A stretch of 64,000 bases of DNA from Centropus unirufus (GCA_013397695.1 VYZI01000035.1:2894316-2958315), one strand, 5' to 3'. Positions 1 through 12,994 are shown, counted from the first letter of the stretch. A program made the numbers and translations. The notes: a model not told the origin generated them from the sequence alone.

Positions 1-2640
1 TTTCTTGTATTTCTGATTAATATGTTTGTTTAATATTCTGGTTAAATACACGAACGAACAGGAAGCATGGGAAAATAGCAGAATAATTATAACATTAAAA
101 ATACACTGAAAATGTATCTGACTGTGTATATACTTGTTTAGCATATAAGTGCAACATTATCACAAATTTTAGCAATATCACATTTGCAAAATTAAAGCTT
201 TATATGCAGCAAACCTGGCTTGTTTGAACAAATGTACTTTGTACAAATGTACATTGTACTTTTGTTAAAAATAGAATTGTAGTGAAGACATATGACATGC
301 TACAGAGAATAAAGCAATCATTCATAAAAATCCACTTAGTGTAACAACATGTATAATGGCTCCTAATTTATTTTGAGAGAATTTGAACCATATGGCCTGT
401 ATTACTGTATTAATGTACTGTATCTGTAAAACATACTTGCTTAAGTCTATGTTTCATAGCTAGCATATACTAGAGGAAACATCTTTAAGCAGCAATGGGC
501 AGTATCAAAAAAACCCTTGAAACTGGCAAAATCATTAAAAAACCACAGTGGTCTTAAACTAAAGGTAAGTACATGGCCCAAAATGGAAACTGCCTCAAAA
601 TGCCTTTTAACCACTCTGGAAACTCAAATCTGCATTTGAATTTTAAAGCTCAGTTATTTCTCAGCTGCAGGACATGAAACACCTCACACTGCGTCCACAA
701 AGTATGTGAGAATGGCAAATAATTCAGACGAGACTAATAAATTCTGGTGATTTAATACAAGGCAATTTTAAAAAAATTACCATCCACAGCTGTTTGCCCT
801 GCCCTTCTGCCAAACATTACTGGCTGGTCCTAACACAATTGGCAAAGTAGGCATTACATGTGCTTCTCAGCAAAAACCATTCTTGTCAACTGGTGTTCTC
901 CGAAAGTGTTATTAGCTTCAATTTTTGCTCACGGTACTTATCTGAGTATATGAGAACATTACAGAACCTGGGACTTTGCCTCATTGGCCCTTTTTCATTT
1001 CCCGGTGAAGGCTGTTGGAGGAGGGAAGGTGGGTCACCACTTCTGGCTTCAAAGACAAAGTTATTTGCTCATGAAAAACAGCTTGTAGAAGAAATGTATG
1101 CAAGTATGATAACTGGGAATTGTCTTATAAATCTTTGTACTAAACCACCCCCACCTTCCTGCAGATCCACCCCACCAGCAAACTGTATCATGCTTATTGG
1201 AGTGTATTAACTGCTTAGAGTAGGTGGTGTACCATAATAAGATTTTCCCAGGCTTAAAAACCACACTCCTATTAAAAGTCCTGCACATCCCAAGCTTCAT
1301 CAAGCAAACCAACTTGGGAGCTGGAGCTTCCCCTTTGGTGCTTAAAAAAGGGTTTAACAGAAAGGAAAACTCAAGGACATGGTTTTCAGGTGCTGAGTGG
1401 GCCAGTGGCTTTGTGGAGGCTGGGAGCAGTGGGGGCTCCCTGGTGAGGTGAGACAAGGCCTGGCAGCAAGGATCAGTCCCACCCCCCTGTCCAGGGAGCA
1501 GGGCAGGCTGAGGGGCAGTCCTGGTCCTTGACACTGATGTGTGGACAGGGATGGGTCAAAGTCAATTTCCTTTGACATTGGCTGGTGGCTCTGGGAGGCT
1601 GAAACAGTGTCCTAGGCCATGGGCAAGGTAGAGAGGTCCCAGGGAGGCTAGTCAGAGCTACTAAAGCCTAATAGAACCCTCAGAGCTTTGACAGCGATCC
1701 TGTTAGTCCATGGCCATTAAATTTTCATTAAGGTTCAACTTTAAATTTCCTTGGCACACAATAATTATTTCCATACTTACCTAGGAGTAGCACAGGCTAG
1801 AAAACATTCCAAATAAACTTGTCTGACATTTTAGATGACTTAGAAAAAAAACCCTTTAGTTGTGTTTAAATCTTTGACAAGGTTCTAGCTCTTTGCTGTG
1901 ATCTACAAAGGCCAAGCAAATGGTGCATCGTGGACTCCAATCTATGACATGGCAATCTCATTCAAAACCAAGAGAGAACCTCTTACACACCAAAAAAAAA
2001 AAAGGAAAAAAAAAAGAAACAGCTCAGAGTACTCATAAAATCAGAGAAATCAGCCAGTTTTCAGTCCTTGTCTCGTGTCCCAATGTAGTATTCAAAGCAG
2101 AAGGCTACAGAGCATGTCACAGAGAACAGAGAAAGAACAGCTTTCAGTAGCTCAGTTGTGAGACTACTCAATGGGCGTTGGAGAGAGCATGGCCTGATTT
2201 TCATTTCTCAGGCTGTTGAGGGATTTCGTATTCAAATGAACTTTGCAAGTTTGGCGCCCATTTGCAGTATTACTAGATTTCTTGAGCTTGAGAGTGCATG
2301 GCACCCGGGAGAGGGGTATCCTGATACTCCTTCTTAGAGGAAACATAGGAGTCAGATATATATATTCTGAGTACTCTGGATCCATGCACTGAAGCATGGA
2401 TTCACCCCATTTGCACTGGGCACTGAGCACTGTAGTGAGGAAATCACGGACAGGAGCTTAACTGTCCTCTGGGGGTCATTCAAATGTTCAGTCAGATGAA
2501 ACCTATCTCGGTTGGTTGACAACACAAACCAGCAAAGATAAATAGGTTTCTAAATGAGAAGCTTCAGCTTGCTACCTAAAATTAAGATGAATCTGAATCC
2601 CAGTCCTGAGATACTAAAATTCTCAAATTAGAAGTACTTA
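1..2640. other. AT-rich non-coding DNA, no gene seen
   Basis: I see no convincing exon here. The open frames, up to 157 codons on the minus strand at 1061-1534, are low-complexity or compositionally odd and match no family I recognise. A small palindromic and duplicated motif built from GTACAAATGTAC lies at about 231-272. A locally GC-richer patch lies at about 1380-1560 and has no CpG-island character. AATAAA-like hexamers occur, as expected by chance in AT-rich DNA, so a 3' UTR cannot be argued. Confidence 0.5.
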
Positions 2641-2644
2641 ATGA

Positions 2645-2720
2645 GGTGCTCTGATCTCTCCATTAGACTTTCAATGGCTCCGTTTTTCACCTGCAAAATA
2701 GGGATAATACTATTCTGTCT
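2645..2720 (-). repeat. Probable ancient MIR/CR1-L3-type tail fragment
   Basis: Read on the minus strand, this stretch contains a phrase like AGTATTATCCCTATTTTGCA followed by a GTGAAAAACGGAG-like run. That resembles the shared tail of amniote MIR and CR1-L3 elements, where an 'ATTATCCCCATTTTACAG' run is followed by 'GGGGAAACTGAG'. The match is short and diverged and no ends are definable. It could be chance, so confidence is modest. Confidence 0.4.
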
Positions 2721-5700
2721 GTCAGAAAAAATGCTGAAGTAAATTCAGTGCTATGAGCAAAAATCATAGCATTAGCTTCTTCACCTGAAAAAGAGAAGAT
2801 AGCACAGGTCTCTAGAAGATGAGAGAGTCTTGTACTTCTAAGAAAGAAAAAAAATAAAACTGAAATAAAAGTGTTGAGATGAACACTGGTTTCTTATTGA
2901 TAATCTCTTTGTTAAAAAAGGGAGACTTCAGCAAGCACAGAAAATTTTTGATTTTTCTTAGTTTGTGATCTATGTTCTGGGTGAAGCTTAAAAAGCACAT
3001 CTGTTCATTCTCAATCTTAAGCAGGTAGCTTTAACTCAGAGTTTTGGAGATACATATTTTTAATAATCATGCACTGACAGCAGCATTATGTTTAAGGCCT
3101 TTTTATGTCAAGCTGTTTTCATTGATACTGGAGCAAATTTTTATGCACCAGTGTTTAACTTTTCCCGGCCTCTCTTAGAAGAACAGGTTATTTTGCTTAA
3201 TGTTTTTCCATATTCAATTACAAAATACTCATGGTCAACCGACTGATTTTAAATGACACACAGTTTTTATAGGTGTGTGTTCTCACAGCTTTACAGTGAC
3301 CCAGGGTGGAAAATAGCTGGAGGAGGTCTGGCTATAAAATTTGCTCTATGGGTGTTATACTCTGAGGACTGCAGGAAAAAAAATATTGCAGCATTACAAA
3401 GAGGTTGGAGGAATAAAGAAAAGTGTAATTGAGAGTTGATGAAAAACTGCCTGAATGCACGTTCACTGCTTATGTCAGTCACTTTGATTGTGCATTTGTA
3501 ATTAAAAATGTAAATAAATAAGAAAAAAGAAACTTTGCTGAGGAGGATTGAATTTAATAACATATTCACAAGCACATATCAGTTGTCTTTACAAGTAAAA
3601 ACCTCCACTCCTTCTCGTCTGACTTGCCACATGCAGATGAATTTCTGGTCTGTAATAGGGCACTTCCAGGGCTAATCACATTCCACTCACATGGACTGAA
3701 TTATAGGATAAAATTCCAAGGAAATTATTAGGCAAAATGTGATAGCCCTAGAGATTATTTGTGTATTTGAAGATTTATACTTGTCTTTGTACTTTACAGA
3801 ATGAAAATTTGAATAATGAGAAGTTGAACATGCAGGGATTCTCCTCAGCTGTGATTTACATTTATGGAGAAAGACTTTCAATAATCTGAAAACATATATT
3901 CAAGCAAGTAATTTAGACTATTTTTTCCAATTTTAATAAAAAGAACCTGTGATTTTGAATCTCTAGAACATGCAGTCTTTTTCATGATTTTGTAGGCATA
4001 CATTCAACATGCAATCAGTCTTAGTTGTGATTTGATCTTTATGGATACAGTTAAATGTGCTTTTATGTAAAGTAATTAATTCAAACGTTTTAAGTAGAAG
4101 ATGTCTGTGAAGCTGATAAGTAAAATAAATATGCATATGAACAGAAACATATAATTAAGAAGATAAATCTTATGATTATTTTTAGAAATTAAATGATTTT
4201 TAATTCCTAACATCAATAAATTATACCTTCAGAGAGTTAACACTTTATTCCATGCAAATTACCTCAAGTACATTCACCTTTTATTAAAAAAACAGTACTT
4301 TAAAATCTGTTTTCACTGGTTATATTTTTAGGTATTTTTGCCTTCTAGTCATCAATACAAAAGGTTTTGAAAAGACAGGAAGCTTCACTATAAAAGTCTT
4401 GAGATATTTTCCATTGGCTAGAGATATATATCAATACTTCCTAGGAGTTCTTTCCTAAGCCAGTAAAGTCACTGGACGCTTTGCCTCTGGTGGCAGTGGA
4501 TAAATGGCTCCTTCTTGAGGGTCTCCAAATCTGAAGAAAGGTGAAGGACTAGCCAGGCTAATAACCTGATGGAATATCATGGTTTTTATATTCCTTCTTC
4601 TTCTGTACATCCTTAAGACTTGGTCACAGCTATCATAAACATGGGGAGATGGTGACTAATAAAAAACCCCACGCCGGGAATTCTGACTTCAACTGTAACT
4701 TTCAATGCATGTTAATTCAAATTTATGTGGGTACACAATAAGAAAGGGTCTTAACAGGTAAGGAAGTTATGATGTCATATATATTTTACAGAAGAGCTTT
4801 TATAAGAAAACTGTTAGGAAAGTTGAGGTAAAAAATATAAATTTTGGCCCATTTAAATTCCAGGCCTCAAGTGACCAAAGAGTCACTTTTACAGCTACAG
4901 TAGTTTCAAGTATTTATCATAAAATTATTAAAGAGCATATATACGCCAGTGTGAAAATAGTCTTCATAATTATTAATTTAGCCTAGGTTTCTTGATTTGA
5001 TTTTTCAGTTTGGAAATTTTACTTGCAATTGAAGGGCAGGGCTATGACGTGAGACAAATGTTGTACCTGGGCTTTTTAAATTAAATGGCTCATTCCATGA
5101 AACACAAACACTTTACATGGAAATAAGTTAATCTAGTACACCTAATTAAGCATTACATATTGGAGCCACGCATCAGTGATTTGAGTTATATCAATGAACC
5201 CTTTCATCTATCGAGGCTGACAGCACAAGCTCTTAAATACGATGATAAATTACTAACCTTCAAGGAAATGATACTTCACCTTGGCAGTTTGCTGTCTTTT
5301 TTAATGCTTTAGAGACAGCTAGGGGTGATCAGTTCATAAGCATCCTAAACATGCCCTCTTCCATTTGGTTGGTTTCTGTAGCCTATCTCCCTCACTAAAT
5401 GCTTCAGGGTTACCTGGAGGTGACCATACTTTCCCTTCCAGCCTAGTCTTTACAGCAAGAATCTATTCAGGAGCACATTTGTGCAGCCATTTGTGTAGCC
5501 GTTTGTATAACCATCATGTCTCCTACCAAGTAATTTTGAAGACAAAAAGCAACTCTGACTTTGTAAGAAACACAACTTGCTCTGTTTAATGTTGATGACT
5601 GCACATCTCAGGCTAGAGTGAAATTTATTTTACCCACTAAATAGTGCTGAAGGAACATTTCTTTCTCCTCTTTCACTATCTTTGAAAGTACAGAAGGATA

Positions 5701-7109
5701 CAGTTCCGCTCAAAATCATCAGTGAAATAAAACATAAATCTCAGTGATAAAAGGTAAGGTAGTCTATCTCACTTAAAGGAACTTTGGATGAAATCCAGCA
5801 AATGTCCCTATTGTATATTTCATTCAACATCATCTTCCCCCTGTGCAGGAAATTTTCGCTTTCCATTAAGGTGTTAAACTTTACAAAAGACCTAAATATA
5901 AAGCTACAATTCACAATTGGTATCTGATGGAAGCTGTGAATTTGTTGCTGCATGTTTATATTTTTCTTTGCAGGCTGTACCTTTGGCCAGGTTATGCAAT
6001 CTCAGATAAACATATAGAATTCATTATACATTGTCTTACTGAAAAAATAAGCATAGTAAATGTTTGGCTTAGGAAAGACTTGGAAAAGCTGTTTACTGCC
6101 CCTTAACAGTATTAAGGACTAGTATCTTTAAAATTGTTTCAGAAAATCCTCTGTCTTCTCTTATCATTAAAATTAGTTTTATCCTCTCACAAATCAAATT
6201 CCTTTTATCTGGAGCTGTTCTATAATAAGAACTCTCAGTGCTCTCAAACTGATTGTTTGAGTACGTGCTTGGATTACTCAAGTCATCTGAACACTTGCCT
6301 AGTTTTAGCTGAAATGCCTTGGATGTCCCAGGATATCCAATCTTTTTCAGAAGGGCATGTAAACGTTGTTTTGTACCCATTAGCACTGGCAGAGTTCTCA
6401 AAACCATTTAGTATCTCAAATGGCACTAGATGACTATGTTCAGGCAAGAGAACTGAGCATATTTAGAAAACTGAAATATTTAGAAATACTGTCACAAGTG
6501 CAGTACTTTCTACACCGCGGATTGCAAAAAAAAGGCTGATTATTACTTCTTTTGTCTACTTTTTACTTTTGCCCATTTGACTTGTCTCCTGATATGCTGA
6601 GAACCAATAAGGTATTAATCAAAGAAAAAACTGTCCTTTATAGTGTTGCATATGTTTTTGCTTGATTGAGAGACAATCTCCAAAAGACTATCAGTTTCTA
6701 GACAAAACCAATCCTTATCCATTTTTTTCAGGAAAGAGTTTAAGATATCCTTGAATCCACAGGGTTAGTCATGGAGCTTCTTAGTACTAATAGAAACAAG
6801 CTCTGTTTTCTCTTACAGGGTATGAAATTCAGGAGGGATATTTAATTTCATGTATGTTTAGCAATACTTTCTTAACTTTCTTGCATTTCAAAGGGAATAG
6901 ATAGCAACAAGAAATGACACTCCTACAGTCAGTCCCACAGGAAATTTTATTTTTCATTAGATTATGAAGCAGCTTTGTCCCAGTTGCACATTGAAGTCCT
7001 GCTCCCTTGGTCATTTAAAATGATTATGTTCCACAATTGTAACATTTTGTGATAAACCTCTCCACTGGGTCTGGTTGGGATGAAGTTTTCCTTATAGGAA
7101 CCTATTTAA
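2721..7109. other. AT-rich non-coding DNA, no gene seen
   Basis: I find no supported gene, RNA or mobile element here. Short open frames (60-104 codons) occur on both strands, but none has a recognisable domain, a conserved-looking motif or convincing splice context. The DNA is of ordinary intergenic or intronic appearance, with scattered A and T runs. Confidence 0.5.
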
Positions 7110-7656
7110 TGTTGTGTTTTCTATTTGTGACCAAAACAGCGTTGATAACCCACCACTGTTTTAGCTGTTGCCAAAACAGCACTTGCACAGCGTCAAGGTC
7201 TTTTCTTTAACCCACTCTGCCTCCACAACGAGTTTGCTGGGGGGTTGTAAGAGGCTGGGAGAGTACACAAGTGGCATAACTGACCCAAACTGGTCAAAGA
7301 GATATTCCATACCATATAAAATCAAGCTCAACAATAAAGCTTGAGGGAAGAGAGGTCAAGTTTTTCCAGAGTAGTAATTTCTCAGACACTGGCTGGGCAT
7401 CATTCTGCTAGTAGGAGACTGAGTCTTTGCATCAACTGGAATGCTTTTTTCGTTTTATTTTAGCTATCTTTTTTTTCTCTGTGTGTGTAACTTTTCCTTT
7501 TTTTTCTTTTCTTTCCTTTGCTCATTGATCTTCCTATATCTCAGTCCATGAGTTTTATCTCTGCCCTTCTGATTCTCTCCCCCATTCCATTGGGGAGAAT
7601 CAGAGAAACAACTGGCGGGGGGGAGGTTCGCTTCTGGCCTGGGTTAACCCGCCACA
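7110..7656 (+). mobile_element. Avian endogenous retrovirus LTR (family not named), solo
   Basis: The order of landmarks matches a common avian ERV LTR read on the plus strand. A GTTTTAGCTGTTGCC-like phrase lies near 7160. It is followed by TGACCCAAACTGG (7281-7293), GATATTCCATACC (from 7301), a degenerate TATA/AATAAAG region (7311-7340), a T-rich stretch and a CTCAGTCCATGAGTTTT-like phrase near 7541. The end holds GATTCTCTCCCCCATTCC (from 7571) and GGGTTAACCC (7641-7650), closing in CCACA at 7656. The start is placed at the TG at 7110 by inference. No clear target-site duplication was found, and no internal viral genes flank it, so it reads as a solo or truncated LTR. A GATTCTCTCCCC/GGGGAGAATC inverted repeat (7571-7601) can form a hairpin. 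Confidence 0.68.
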
Positions 7657-7779
7657 GCCATGTAGGTCCTTATCAGACTAGTCTGTAGCTCTAGACACAT
7701 TATGGAAGCAAGTACAGCCTCTAAGCCTTCAGCAGGAATTAAGCTAGGCAACACTATGTACTCACATAGTAGCTAAAAT

Positions 7780-7785
7780 GATTAG
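7780..7785. repeat. Target-site duplication, left copy (GATTAG)
   Basis: GATTAG here matches the hexamer at 8058-8063 exactly, and the two bracket the alpharetrovirus-like LTR. A 6-bp duplication is the integration footprint expected for that group. Confidence 0.7.
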
Positions 7786-8057
7786 TATGGTAGTTAGGGT
7801 CTGGCTCGGACCCTCGGAAGATCTCATGATGTACGGGAAGATAGGGCTTCTCCCCTGTCATCCAATAGCATTTAGCCTATGACGTAAGCGGGCGGAAATG
7901 ACTCAGTAAGGCCAGGCTATATAAGGCCATGCTACCTATCAATAAACACCATTTGCCGTCCACCGCATTGGTGTCTGCGAGCTGATGGACCGAGCAGCCT
8001 GGGTTTGGCTGCTGTGCCGATCCTGAACCAGGCCCCACGCCTCTCTTTGAGGCGACA
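7786..8057 (+). mobile_element. Alpharetrovirus-like (ASLV-type) solo LTR
   Basis: This 272-bp element has the compact LTR architecture of avian sarcoma/leukosis-type retroviruses. It has a CCAAT box (7862-7866), a CRE-like TGACGTAA (about 7880), an AP-1-like TGACTCAG (7899-7906), TATATAA (7918-7924) and AATAAA (7941-7946). The AATAAA is followed directly by CACCATTTGCC, a CCACCGCATTGGTG phrase and a GATGGACCGAG phrase. The same order defines R-U5 in that group. It ends in CA at 8057. The hexamer GATTAG directly flanks both sides (7780-7785 and 8058-8063), the 6-bp duplication length expected for alpharetroviruses. The first two bases read TA instead of the canonical TG, probably a G-to-A change. 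There are no gag, pol or env remnants, so it is a solo LTR from recombination between two LTRs. Confidence 0.78.
7862..7946 (+). promoter_or_regulatory. LTR promoter and poly(A) signal cluster
   Basis: Within the alpharetrovirus-like LTR, a CCAAT box, a CRE-like TGACGTAA, a GC-rich GCGGGCGG, an AP-1-like TGACTCAG and a TATATAA box occur in that order over about 60 bp. AATAAA follows some 20 bp after the TATA box. All are readable without mismatch, so the promoter grammar is intact at the sequence level. Whether it drives transcription in the host is not visible from sequence. Confidence 0.6.
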
Positions 8058-8063
8058 GATTAG
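8058..8063. repeat. Target-site duplication, right copy (GATTAG)
   Basis: Right-hand partner of the hexamer at 7780-7785, immediately following the CA that ends the LTR. Confidence 0.7.
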
Positions 8064-9802
8064 CTCTGTTGAGGAGTATCTCGGGCCAGGAGCAGAGATG
8101 TTAATGGAGGAATAGTGCCTTCAAAACCTGGGCTGGAATTTCTTTGAGGCTCTACTTTGTCCTCCAAAGTTCACTACATACTGCAGGCATGTCCTTAGCT
8201 AGCCAGGAACTTCTAGGCTATGTGCAGGAACACTGATGCATTCCTTCAAACTCAGGTGAGTTTGAAATAATTACACCAAGGTCATGTAAGTTTTTAAGTG
8301 CCTCAGGCTTTGTGCATTTTTTATGGGGGTCTGCTGTAGTGCCTTCAAAGGGTGTCTGGGACTGCAATAATACTGTATTCTGAAGTAGAATGGGAGAATA
8401 CAGATAAGGTATTGCATCCATACCCATGCATCCACACATAGGAACTGCATTGCTGTCTGCTAGGTCTTCTAAGACTTGTTATATTAAATTAGATCATGGC
8501 TACCATCATGCATGGTTGGCAAGTATCTGATGTGTGAAATCAGTCATCTGCAAGATCTAAGGGAAAAGAAAGCTGAGACAAATCGAGTTCTGTTGGTCTA
8601 TCTTGTCTGATTAGTCCATGCTGTCAGTTGAAGTGAAGTTGGATCTTTGGATGTCTTTCTTTTGTTATCATACATGGTGACATTAGATATTTCTGCTTTT
8701 TCCTATTAGTACTTCCTTGGAGTCATAATTAATTTATATTAGCAAAGACAATTTCCATTTGCTATGACAGTTCTCCAGCTCCCTCAGGCCTCTCAAATAA
8801 TAATAAATAATCCAAATAAGAGGCATTACTTCACTTCTGCTCCAATGTTTCCCATTTTGAGTGTCCCTTAACTTATTTAGTAATGCATGTTTAACAAATT
8901 GGAATTTAAATGACCTGCTAGTCCTCACCCGTATTTCTAACATGGCTTGACTTCTGTGGTTTTTCTTTTTTCTTTATACTGATGTGCCAATCCACTGATC
9001 ATAACAAGTTATATTAGGAGACCAAGACATGCTCTTGCTGAGAGGATTAAAAGGGTGAATTTATAGCTTCCCAGTTGGATGGAAGAATCTATTTTTCATA
9101 CTTGTATGCACACACAAATAATTAAGAGAAAAAACAGGTTTTGTCCTCTTGACTGCACTCAAATGCAATGATTAGTGTCCCAAATCCATTCTGTCAAAGT
9201 CTGAAGTCATTTTAGTTAGCATAATTGCTCCATTACTCATAGCTTATCTTACATAGTTAATAAATGGTTCCTTGACAGCAGAAAAAGTGAGGGAAAATGC
9301 AGACTGTTGATTTGAAACATTTTGTTGATCTTGCATTTGGGGTTTAACCCAAGCATTTAAATGATTTTTTCTTGGCTGTGAAATAGTGGAAGGCTTGCAT
9401 GCAGACATTCATTCATATCAAGCTCCAACACTGTTACCTACTGTCAATAATTGCTACCATTCCATTTGCTGACAAACTCTCCAATTTTAAGGATTGTAGT
9501 TTGGTGGCCCTGTTAAATAAGCTTGAGTCTTACACTCTCTTACCTCTTGTTTCTGCAGAGATAAATACCCACTTTCTCAGAACCCAAATTATTGCAGTAG
9601 CTGGATAATTAATAAGCTAGATGACAGTCTCTCAATGAGATAATGAGTGGAATAACCTCAGTGAACCAAGGTTTTGCCTGATTCTCAAAAAGGGTGCACG
9701 TCTTTAGCATCATCACCAATACGTGTATTCTACCTTGCATGGGTGACAATAACAGATAGTGGAGATGTTTGGGTTTATGAGGCTTCTTTTGCTCCATTTA
9801 CA
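8064..9802. other. Non-coding DNA, no gene seen
   Basis: Nothing recognisable lies between the LTR and the first CR1 copy. Short open frames on both strands have no family resemblance. Confidence 0.5.
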
Positions 9803-10476
9803 GGCTGGGGAATGAAGCGATTGGGAGTACCTCTGCTGAAAAATACTGGGGGTAGTGGGTGAAAATCTGGACATGGACAAACTGTGCACTCACAGACCAG
9901 AATATCAGTTGTGTCCTGAGCTGCATCAAAAGAAGTGCGGTCAGCAAATTGAGGGAGGGAATTATGCCCTTCTACTCTAGTGCGACCTTACATGAAGTAA
10001 TGCATCCAGCTCTGGAACCCTTAGCACAGGAAAGACATGGACCTGTTGGAGTGGGTCCAGAAGAGGACCACAAAAAGGATTAGAAGGAAGGAACACTTCT
10101 CCTATGGAGAAAGGCTAAGAAAGTTCAGGTTGTTTAGCCTAGAGGAGAAAATTCTCCAGGGAGACCTTATTATAGCCTTTAAGTACTTAAAGGGAGTTTA
10201 TAAGAAAGATGGGGAAGTTTTAAAATAAAGAGGGGAGATTTAAGCTATCTAGAAGGGAGATATTTTTTATAATGAGGGTGGTGAAACATTGACACAGGTT
10301 TCCCAGAGAGGTAAATACCCCATCCCTGCAAACATTCAAGGTCAGGTTGGATGGTGCTCTGGACTGCCTGATCTAGTTGAAGGTGTCCCTGATCATTGCA
10401 GGGGGTTAGGACTAGATGACCTTCAAAGGTCCCTTCCAACCTGGGCGACTCTTCTGATCTATGATTCTGTGATTCT
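9803..10476 (+). mobile_element. CR1 LINE, 5'-truncated 3' fragment
   Basis: The sequence follows the CR1 ORF2 C-terminus and 3' UTR. A 'GCTGGGGAATGAAG...CTGAAAAATACTGGGGG' phrase corresponds to the region after the reverse-transcriptase core, and a tract coding ELGxFSLE-like and GDLIxAFxYLKG-like motifs follows. The clearest open piece is 10037-10228, with RLFSLEEKILQGDLI and FKYLKGVYKK. The typical 3' UTR phrases come next: a GGTTGGATGGTGCTCTGGA-like run, GGACTAGATGACCTTCAAAG and TCCCTTCCAACC. It ends in the octamer-type ATGATTCTGTGATTCT (to 10476). Only about 670 bp of a roughly 4.5-kb element remains. That is normal for CR1, whose insertions usually lose the 5' end. Stops and frameshifts show it is dead. 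Confidence 0.9.
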
Positions 10477-12994
10477 TGCAGGCTTTGCAGCCTCTTGTTC
10501 CTAGAATTAGGTACATCAGACAATGTAGGTTTATACAGCCAGTCTGAAAATCTGGCTGTATCACTCCCCATCATCACTATTTTTATTACCTCTCCTAGTT
10601 ACAGGATGAGTAGACAATTATTTTCCTAAGACAGTTGACATGAACAGTAGAAAAAACCTGTTCTGATTTATACAAATGTATCACTCACCCTGCTATTTCT
10701 ATTTAGCTCACTCAAAACCTGGCAACTGAACTTCTTTGTACCATTTCTTGAGAGACCCAATTCTTCTGCTTCCAGCCTTTTGCATACATGAAAACATGGA
10801 AAGCATAAAAACATGTATGTGTAATTATGGATGGAGGAAGAAAAGATGATAATAAACATAAGGAAATTTCAGTGCATGGAGGATGCAGAATATGTGAATT
10901 ATTTATGTGTAGAAATAGCAAGCAAAGATTTATATGAGTAGAGCTTGATCTCCCCTACAGCTTTTATATTTATTCAAGGAGGACTGACTGACTTGTGTTT
11001 TAAATGCAGATGGAAGTTTCGATACTTTATTTTTTTTTTAGGTCAGGTAACAAATGTTTGTCTGCTCCATTCTTGTTCTTTTTCTTATCTTGCACTAAGT
11101 CATAGTAAAGAGACATATTTTCTGTATGAGATGTGCTTATATAAGATGGGTCACATAACAGGCAGAATTTTCCACCCTTTGCATGAGGTGGAACATGACT
11201 AGTTCTCGCTGATACAGATCATGATGTATCTCACAATCTCGCCACAAGTCTGCCATCAGGACAAATTTACCATAAGGTGAAGGAAGGAGCCGAGCACTAA
11301 AGGACTAATTTAAAAGTCTTTTAACTTCCTGCCCCATCCCAGATTTGTAATTTAATTACAGATAAGACTGGCATTGGATTTGGATTGAATTAAAAATCAT
11401 GAGAAAATATTTGCATTATTGTTTATCTGCGTTGCAGATTTTGCACATTTAAAATGCACTTTTATCAACTCTCCCAATTGGACATGAAACAGGATTGGAA
11501 ACTTTGTAGTGTTTTATTTTTTTAACAAATAATAATTAAAACTACTGTTTCAAAGATCTAGGTCACTAAATAAATCTCCAGCAGTTACATGACTTAAAAC
11601 AAAATAACAAAAAATGGGCAACCTGGACAATACAACATAAAAGTTAACCAAGTTCAAAAAATGGTCTTGTCCAAAATGCAAGGACAAGAATGCAAGGAAG
11701 AAAATGGGAGGAAAAACATAAGGTTGCTAATAATAAGAAAATATAGGAAGGAAACATACGAAAACTTGGATTAACCAATGACAAATACCAATTTTAAAAA
11801 ATGAATGCTCTGCTGGTAGCTTGTCTCTGTTGTACCTTTGAATGAATTGGATCTAAATGGCTCATCCTTTCTCATACCAGTCTGTCAAAGCTTGTTTCTT
11901 CAACTGCAGCCACTGCTGTGTGATTTTCCCCTGTGGGATTCTCCAAACTGTCTCTCCGTTGTTTTTTCAGAACCTCCTTAGTTTTTCAAAATCTTGTCTC
12001 TGATGGGGTGCTCTTAGTCCTTCATCTTGCAGGGTCAAGCTGACAAGGAATTATTACACATCATTAATGTTGCTATTTAAGGAATACACAAATAATATGA
12101 TGCATGTGTCCCTTGGTTTCCCTGTATTTGAATATATATGCAAAATTTTCATACTTATATGTAAGAATGCATTTAGAAATCTCCAGCTAACTTTACTAAT
12201 TGCAATGGTCTAAGGTTCAAAACAAATTTTTTTTAAAAAAATAACGTAGGGAGTATATAACAACAAATACATATTAAAGTGTACTCTTCTAATGTCTTTA
12301 ATGAAATCTATAGTACATTAAGAAACTTAGGTCTAACAGCTCTAGTAATACATTCAAATAGCAAGACTTCTCAAGATATCAATATTTTCATACTTCTTGA
12401 AAATGGGAAAAAAATAGTAAGAAGATAGGAGAGTGGAATAAAATCTTAGTTTGCATCGGTTCACTCTGTTTTCCTCCTTATAGAGCCTGGTATGAGCAAA
12501 CTAAACTTTTGAGAAACATTAAAAAATTATCTCAATATGCTGGATTTGGACAGATGAATTGGTATTTACATGTCTAAGTTTTAAATTTCTAAGCCTTGCA
12601 AAACATTGCTAACTAACTATATAAGGCAACAGCACTGAAACTTTCTTTCCTCTCATCAGTTCACCTGTTTCAGAAGTACTGAAGCAGACAAAATATGTAT
12701 GTGTCATGATGTGCAAAATCAGGGTATTTGTAGGTATATTTATGTATGTGCATATGTTACCAAAATTGCTTTTTACATATATTTACCTATTTCATAAGAA
12801 AGCATAAAGACAATTCCTGCTTGCAGATTAAATTATGTATCATTCAATTCTCAATCTGAAAGAACTAAATACAGTTTCAAGAACTAAATGACAATTGCAT
12901 ATATTCCAATTTTGCTCCTAAGATCCTTTATTTCAAAGTTACACTTTGACAAGTGCTACAGCTGCAGGGAAGCCAAGTGATCAAAAGTTAAAGA
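10477..12994. other. AT-rich non-coding DNA, no gene seen
   Basis: I find no supported gene or repeat family. The open frames are short and unremarkable, and poly-A and poly-T runs are frequent. Confidence 0.5.

Noticed and set aside
1061..1534. 157-codon minus-strand frame
   Set aside because: No domain, signal or family resemblance. Its length comes partly from the locally GC-richer patch.
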